Positions 6,421-8,624 of a DNA stretch of 8,624 nt are shown here, piece after piece. Within the stretch, counting starts at the first letter, position 1; every line of letters begins with the position of its first letter. Origin of the DNA: Phycisphaera mikurensis NBRC 102666. Lineage in GTDB: Bacteria; Planctomycetota; Phycisphaerae; Phycisphaerales; SM1A02. Location: NCBI GenBank assembly GCA_945870475.1, contig CAMBSR010000090.1:1-8624 (forward strand). The letters run 5' to 3'. Under the pieces are notes generated by a model. That model was not told the DNA's origin. It made no database searches and saw only the letters and a program-made list of their open reading frames with translations. The position numbers and the translations under genes were made by a program.

Positions 6421-7101
6421 TCAGCGCATGAGCCAAGCGTCCTTCAGGGGGTCGAACGAGGCCTCCTGCGAGAGCCGCGGATCGGAAACCCCGGGGGCGG
6501 TGTAGTGGCGCGACCACGAACGGCGGACGATGACATCCTTGCCAGTGGCCGGGTCGGTGCGGCGATCGAACGAGGAGCTCATGCCGGTCACGAAGAGCGT
6601 GATGTCCTTGGCGTCGCCCTTGGCGGGCCAAATGACGAAACCCTCGCGAGCGTTCGCCTCCCCGTCGAGGATGTCACCCATGATCTGGAACTGGTCGACG
6701 GCCTGCGCGGAGGCTGCTGCGCGCTGCACACGGCGGGCTGCATCCACGGGGACGTCCTTGCCGGCGGACAGAATGACGCCGTCGCCCATGAGAAGCTCGA
6801 AACGCGGCGAGAACCGCTGCGTCTTCCCGGTCTTGTTCGCAATCGTGTAGCTGAACACCCAGAACCGCTGGCCGCTTTCCGCATCGGTCACGACCGAAAG
6901 CGAGCCCGGTCGGAACTCCAGGTCGTTGGCGGACGCCGGCTTGACCTTCGGAATCAGGTCCTTCCCGGACGAATCACTGCCGGTGCCATCGGCCGGCGGC
7001 GCGCCAGCACCCACCGGAGCGGCAGCAAGCACCCCCCCGAGCAGCACCGAGGCGGCAGCAAAGGAGGCGATGCGGGAGACGGTCTTCTGGGCAGCGAACA
7101 T
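6421..7101 (-). CDS. Secreted protein of unknown function, planctomycete-type
   Basis: A 226-residue protein with a clear Sec signal peptide: basic start (K6, R10), a hydrophobic core at about 12-27, and small residues before a likely cut near APVGAGA. The mature part begins with a Ser/Gly/Asp linker, then a beta-rich domain (about 60-200) with the segments QRFWVFSYTIANKTGK, RFSPRFELLMGDG and ITLFVTGMSSSF. From memory, secreted planctomycete proteins share this pattern of an aromatic strand ending in a Tyr-x-(Ile/Val)-x-Asn-x-Thr-Gly segment followed by a GLS/GMS turn. I have no domain name or function for it. ATG 7099-7101 lacks a Shine-Dalgarno but sits 7 bases after TAGAAT, consistent with leaderless expression. 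The CATG at the start also holds an ATG for the opposite strand. A role in the cell envelope or periplasm is likely from the signal peptide only. Confidence 0.8.
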   Translation of the reverse strand: MFAAQKTVSRIASFAAASVLLGGVLAAAPVGAGAPPADGTGSDSSGKDLIPKVKPASANDLEFRPGSLSVVTDAESGQRFWVFSYTIANKTGKTQRFSPRFELLMGDGVILSAGKDVPVDAARRVQRAAASAQAVDQFQIMGDILDGEANAREGFVIWPAKGDAKDITLFVTGMSSSFDRRTDPATGKDVIVRRSWSRHYTAPGVSDPRLSQEASFDPLKDAWLMR

Positions 7102-7108
7102 GGCCGGG

Positions 7109-7114
7109 ATTCTA
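7109..7114 (-). promoter_or_regulatory. -10 element for a leaderless secreted-protein mRNA
   Basis: TAGAAT on the minus strand matches 5 of 6 positions of TATAAT and ends exactly 7 bases before the ATG. Transcription would therefore begin at or next to the start codon itself. No convincing -35 is seen at 16-18 bases spacing. Confidence 0.55.
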
Positions 7115-7135
7115 CGGCTCCGCCCGTCCAGCGGT

Positions 7136-7141
7136 TACGCT
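7136..7141 (+). promoter_or_regulatory. Candidate -10 element for the acetyltransferase gene
   Basis: TACGCT matches only 3 of 6 positions of TATAAT but keeps the key TA and final T, and it lies 6 bases before GTG 7148, again placing the transcript start at the start codon. It faces the TAGAAT element of the divergent gene 21 bases away. No clear -35 is seen. Confidence 0.35.
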
Positions 7142-7147
7142 CACCCC

Positions 7148-8092
7148 GTGCCTTTTCGACGACTCTTTGGGCGCGCCGGAGGCGCTCCCCGCCCGATCGA
7201 CTGCGCGCGGGCCACGCCCGCAGACCGCGCGGCGGCGCTGTCGTCGGTCTTCGGCGCCAACGTGGCGTCTGCGCCCACCTTCGAGCGACGGGCGGCGGCG
7301 AACGGCGTGGACCTCTCCCACCTCTGGACCGCCTCCACCGATGGCGCCATGATCGGCGCGGCGATCCTGGTCCCGCATCCGGGGCGAACCGCCCTGGTGA
7401 TGGCGTCCGCCCCCCGCGACCACGCCCACGCCGCCGAACTCGGGCAGCTGATCGCCACGATCCTGTCCGAGAGCGCTTCGATGCCGGACGTACGGCTCGT
7501 CCAGGCCCTTTCCTCGCCGGGCGAGACGCTGCGCAGCACCGCATGGGTGGCGGGGGGCATGCGCCACCTCGCATCGCTCGATTACATGGAACGGCCCATC
7601 AACGGGACTCCCCTGCCCCAGGCCTCGCTGCCCGACGGGATGGAACTCGCCGCGTGGGATCCCGCGGACCGCGCGATGCTGGAGACGCTGCTCGTCGAGA
7701 CCTACGTCGAAACGCTCGATTGCCCCGGGCTCGCGCAGATGCGTACGCCGTCCGACATCGTCGACGGCCACCTTGCCGCCGGGGAACACGATCCCTCCCT
7801 CTGGACCATCGCGCGATTGCATGGACGGCCGGTGGGCGCGCTCCTCCTCGCGCCATCGCCGCCGACAGACTCGGTGGAGGTGATCTACCTTGGAATCGCG
7901 GCGGAGGCGCGGGGGCGCGGACTGGGACGGGCACTGCTTGCACACGGACTCGGACTCGTGACCGATCGGCCGGAACGCATGATGGCGCTTGCCGTCGACG
8001 CGCGGAACACTCCCGCCACCGCGCTCTATGCACGCACCGGATTCCGCACGCTGCGCCGGCGCGAGGCGTTCGTCGCGCACCTCGACGCATGA
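7148..8092 (+). CDS. Tandem-GNAT family N-acetyltransferase
   Basis: With the GTG 7148 start the product has 314 residues and no signal peptide. The C-terminal half (about 160-310) is a complete GNAT domain, which moves an acetyl group from acetyl-CoA to an amine. Its acetyl-CoA loop is R255-G-R-G-L-G-R-A262 after the strand VIYLGIAAEA, and the late motif NTPATALYARTGF carries Y294, the usual general-acid tyrosine. The N-terminal half (about 10-150) has a similar strand/helix pattern ending in WVAGGMRHLASLDYMER but no glycine loop, so I read it as a degenerate GNAT copy, as in MshD-like two-domain proteins. The substrate cannot be told. The start is uncertain: the frame is open upstream, and ATG 7100 would add 16 residues but would overlap the divergent gene's start codon. 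I prefer GTG 7148 because of the -10-like element before it. Confidence 0.85.
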   Translation: MPFRRLFGRAGGAPRPIDCARATPADRAAALSSVFGANVASAPTFERRAAANGVDLSHLWTASTDGAMIGAAILVPHPGRTALVMASAPRDHAHAAELGQLIATILSESASMPDVRLVQALSSPGETLRSTAWVAGGMRHLASLDYMERPINGTPLPQASLPDGMELAAWDPADRAMLETLLVETYVETLDCPGLAQMRTPSDIVDGHLAAGEHDPSLWTIARLHGRPVGALLLAPSPPTDSVEVIYLGIAAEARGRGLGRALLAHGLGLVTDRPERMMALAVDARNTPATALYARTGFRTLRRREAFVAHLDA

Positions 8093-8104
8093 CCGCCAGG
8101 CGCA

Positions 8105-8121
8105 CGCGCCCTAACGGCGCG
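8105..8121 (+). terminator. Possible weak terminator after the acetyltransferase gene
   Basis: CGCGCC and GGCGCG form a perfect 6-bp stem around CTAAC, 13 bases after the stop codon. No T-tract follows, so termination here would be weak or Rho-assisted. Confidence 0.25.
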
Positions 8122-8126
8122 GGCGA

Positions 8127-8156
8127 GTCACTGTCAAGTGACGCCACTTGTCCACA
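8127..8156 (+). repeat. Two overlapping inverted repeats and a DnaA-box-like 9-mer
   Basis: GTCACT-GTCA-AGTGAC (8127-8142) and CAAGTG-ACGC-CACTTG (8135-8150) are both perfect 6-bp dyads and share the AGTG segment, so only one can form at a time. TTGTCCACA (8148-8156) follows at once and differs from the E. coli DnaA box TTATCCACA at one position; TTGTCCACA is the form preferred in several GC-rich bacteria. Only one such box is present, so an origin is not supported; an operator or DnaA-responsive site is possible. Confidence 0.35.
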
Positions 8157-8216
8157 ATGCGCAACCACCCACGCACTGCCACGGTGGATGAATTAATTCT
8201 CGGCGAAGGAATTGCC

Positions 8217-8624
8217 ATGCGAATCGGCACTTACGCGCGCGCGCCGTCCGGGTGCGAACACTCGCCCCTTGCGCATCGATCGATCGCCGCTACTCTTCGC
8301 GCTGCTCCGCAGGATGTGGGGCATTTGACGGCGCCGCCCGTGCGGCGCCCCACTGGCGCCGGCGTGGCAAGAAGCCCGTTGGCCGCCGCGTGGGCGGACC
8401 GTCGAACGCCGCAGGACGAGCCCAGGCCAGCAGCCTCGGCAACGAACCTGCGGTACGGACAGGGAAGATCCTCAAATCAGTCGGCATGCGCGCAACGTCC
8501 CTCGGACGGTGCCTGGCGGTTTGTTCGTTCCGCAGCATGCCGTGTCTCCTTCCGCTGCCTCGGCAGCTTCACGGCGCTTCGGCGCCTACAGACGCAGGAT
8601 CACGATGACCTTGACGCAGGCCCT
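8217..8624 (+). CDS. Doubtful open reading frame running off the window
   Basis: An ATG with AAGGA 6 bases upstream (8206-8210) opens a frame of 136 codons with no stop before the window ends. The product (beginning MRIGTYARAPSGCEHS) is rich in Ala, Arg, Pro and Ser, has several scattered Cys and matches no family I know. Its third codon positions are only about 68% G or C by hand count, against over 90% in samples of mutS. At this base composition an open frame of this length by chance is not rare. The good ribosome site is the only positive argument, so I keep it as a low-confidence candidate. Confidence 0.15.
   Translation, partial: MRIGTYARAPSGCEHSPLAHRSIAATLRAAPQDVGHLTAPPVRRPTGAGVARSPLAAAWADRRTPQDEPRPAASATNLRYGQGRSSNQSACAQRPSDGAWRFVRSAACRVSFRCLGSFTALRRLQTQDHDDLDAGP
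8330..8349. repeat. Perfect 8-bp GC-rich hairpin
   Basis: GGCGCCGC and GCGGCGCC pair fully around the tetraloop CCGT. There is no T-tract on either side, so it is not a standard terminator. It begins about 27 bases after the transcript start predicted from the weak promoter at 8269-8296. Confidence 0.4.
8554..8586 (+). repeat. Tandem tetraloop hairpins, one with C(UUCG)G
   Basis: GCTGC-CTCG-GCAGC (8554-8567) and GGCGC-TTCG-GCGCC (8573-8586) are two perfect 5-bp stems with four-base loops, 5 bases apart. The second has the C(UUCG)G loop, the most stable RNA tetraloop, on the plus strand only. They end 18 bases before a possible start codon at 8605, so they could form a structured leader. Confidence 0.4.
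8605..8624 (+). CDS. Possible start of the next gene, cut by window end
   Basis: ATG 8605 opens a frame reading MTLTQA up to the window edge. AGGA (8596-8599) lies 5 bases upstream, and the tandem tetraloop hairpins precede it. Six codons cannot be identified. It is in a different frame from the doubtful frame starting at 8217. Confidence 0.2.

Larger units (their letters stand above)
8093..8624. other. Long region without a convincing gene
   Basis: The 532 bases after the acetyltransferase carry no recognisable protein. Several frames stay open on both strands, as expected at this GC content, but their third-position GC (roughly two thirds by hand count) is well below the roughly nine tenths of the real genes. 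The region instead holds several perfect short inverted repeats, one AT-rich palindrome GAATTAATTC (8190-8199), a run of alternating purine-pyrimidine (8232-8244) and the triple tandem ATCG (8275-8286). A weak TTGCGC-N16-TACTCT promoter-like pair lies at 8269-8296. It may be the upstream regulatory region or structured leader of a gene starting at or beyond the right edge. Confidence 0.5.

Noticed and set aside
7112..8080. 322-codon minus-strand frame opposite the acetyltransferase
   Set aside because: The plus-strand frame contains clear GNAT motifs; this one has none.
6505..8196. 563-codon plus-strand frame across the secreted gene and acetyltransferase
   Set aside because: It overlaps two genes with good domain or signal-peptide evidence and encodes Arg/Gly/Ala-rich sequence typical of out-of-frame GC-rich DNA.
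8252..8608. 118-codon plus-strand frame with a GTG start, whose stop overlaps ATG 8605 as ATGA
   Set aside because: The coupling-like overlap is attractive, but there is no ribosome site at the GTG and no recognisable protein, and the frame competes with the one at 8217.
8093..8624. Chromosomal origin of replication
   Set aside because: Only one near-perfect DnaA box was found, with no cluster, no extended AT-rich stretch and no dnaA, dnaN or parAB in the window.
8093..8624. Cobalamin, TPP, SAM or glycine riboswitch, tmRNA, SRP RNA or RNase P RNA
   Set aside because: I looked for the hallmark boxes of each by eye and found none in the right order.

Overview
This GC-rich window holds ordinary housekeeping genes from what is most likely a member of the Planctomycetota, probably near the class Phycisphaerae. 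That assignment is an inference. It rests on the Obg sequence (the LSPQLGIAEL stretch), an HEAT/vWA secreted protein, a secreted beta-type family I recall mainly from planctomycetes, sparse Shine-Dalgarno use, and a tRNA without an encoded CCA. No 16S gene or other decisive marker is present.

Layout, left to right. (1) The 3' part of a tRNA-Ala(CGC) ends in a textbook intrinsic terminator. (2) A plus-strand operon follows: mutS (mismatch recognition ATPase), a thioredoxin-fold protein whose start overlaps the end of mutS by 8 bases, and a secreted HEAT plus von Willebrand A protein 3 bases later. (3) The vWA gene meets obgE tail to tail with only 6 bases between stop codons. (4) The minus strand carries, in transcription order, a secreted protein of unknown function (7101-6421), rpmA (ribosomal protein L27) with its own sigma70-like promoter, a strong intrinsic terminator, and obgE (ribosome assembly GTPase). 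(5) Divergent from the secreted gene is a tandem-GNAT acetyltransferase on the plus strand. (6) The last 532 bases have no convincing gene. They contain several short hairpins, two mutually exclusive inverted repeats next to a DnaA-box-like 9-mer, and a doubtful open frame that runs off the window.

How the genes fit together: rpmA and obgE form the familiar ribosome module, but here they are split by a terminator and no rplU precedes rpmA. The mutS-trx-vWA group is transcriptionally tight, but I cannot link the three functions. Three genes without a Shine-Dalgarno (mutS, the secreted protein, the acetyltransferase) each have a -10-like hexamer 6-10 bases before the start codon, which suggests leaderless or near-leaderless mRNAs.

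I saw no mobile element, CRISPR array, toxin-antitoxin pair or defence system. I do not think the window contains a dramatic new system. The points most worth following up are the rpmA/obgE terminator, the leaderless-promoter pattern and the structured tail region.
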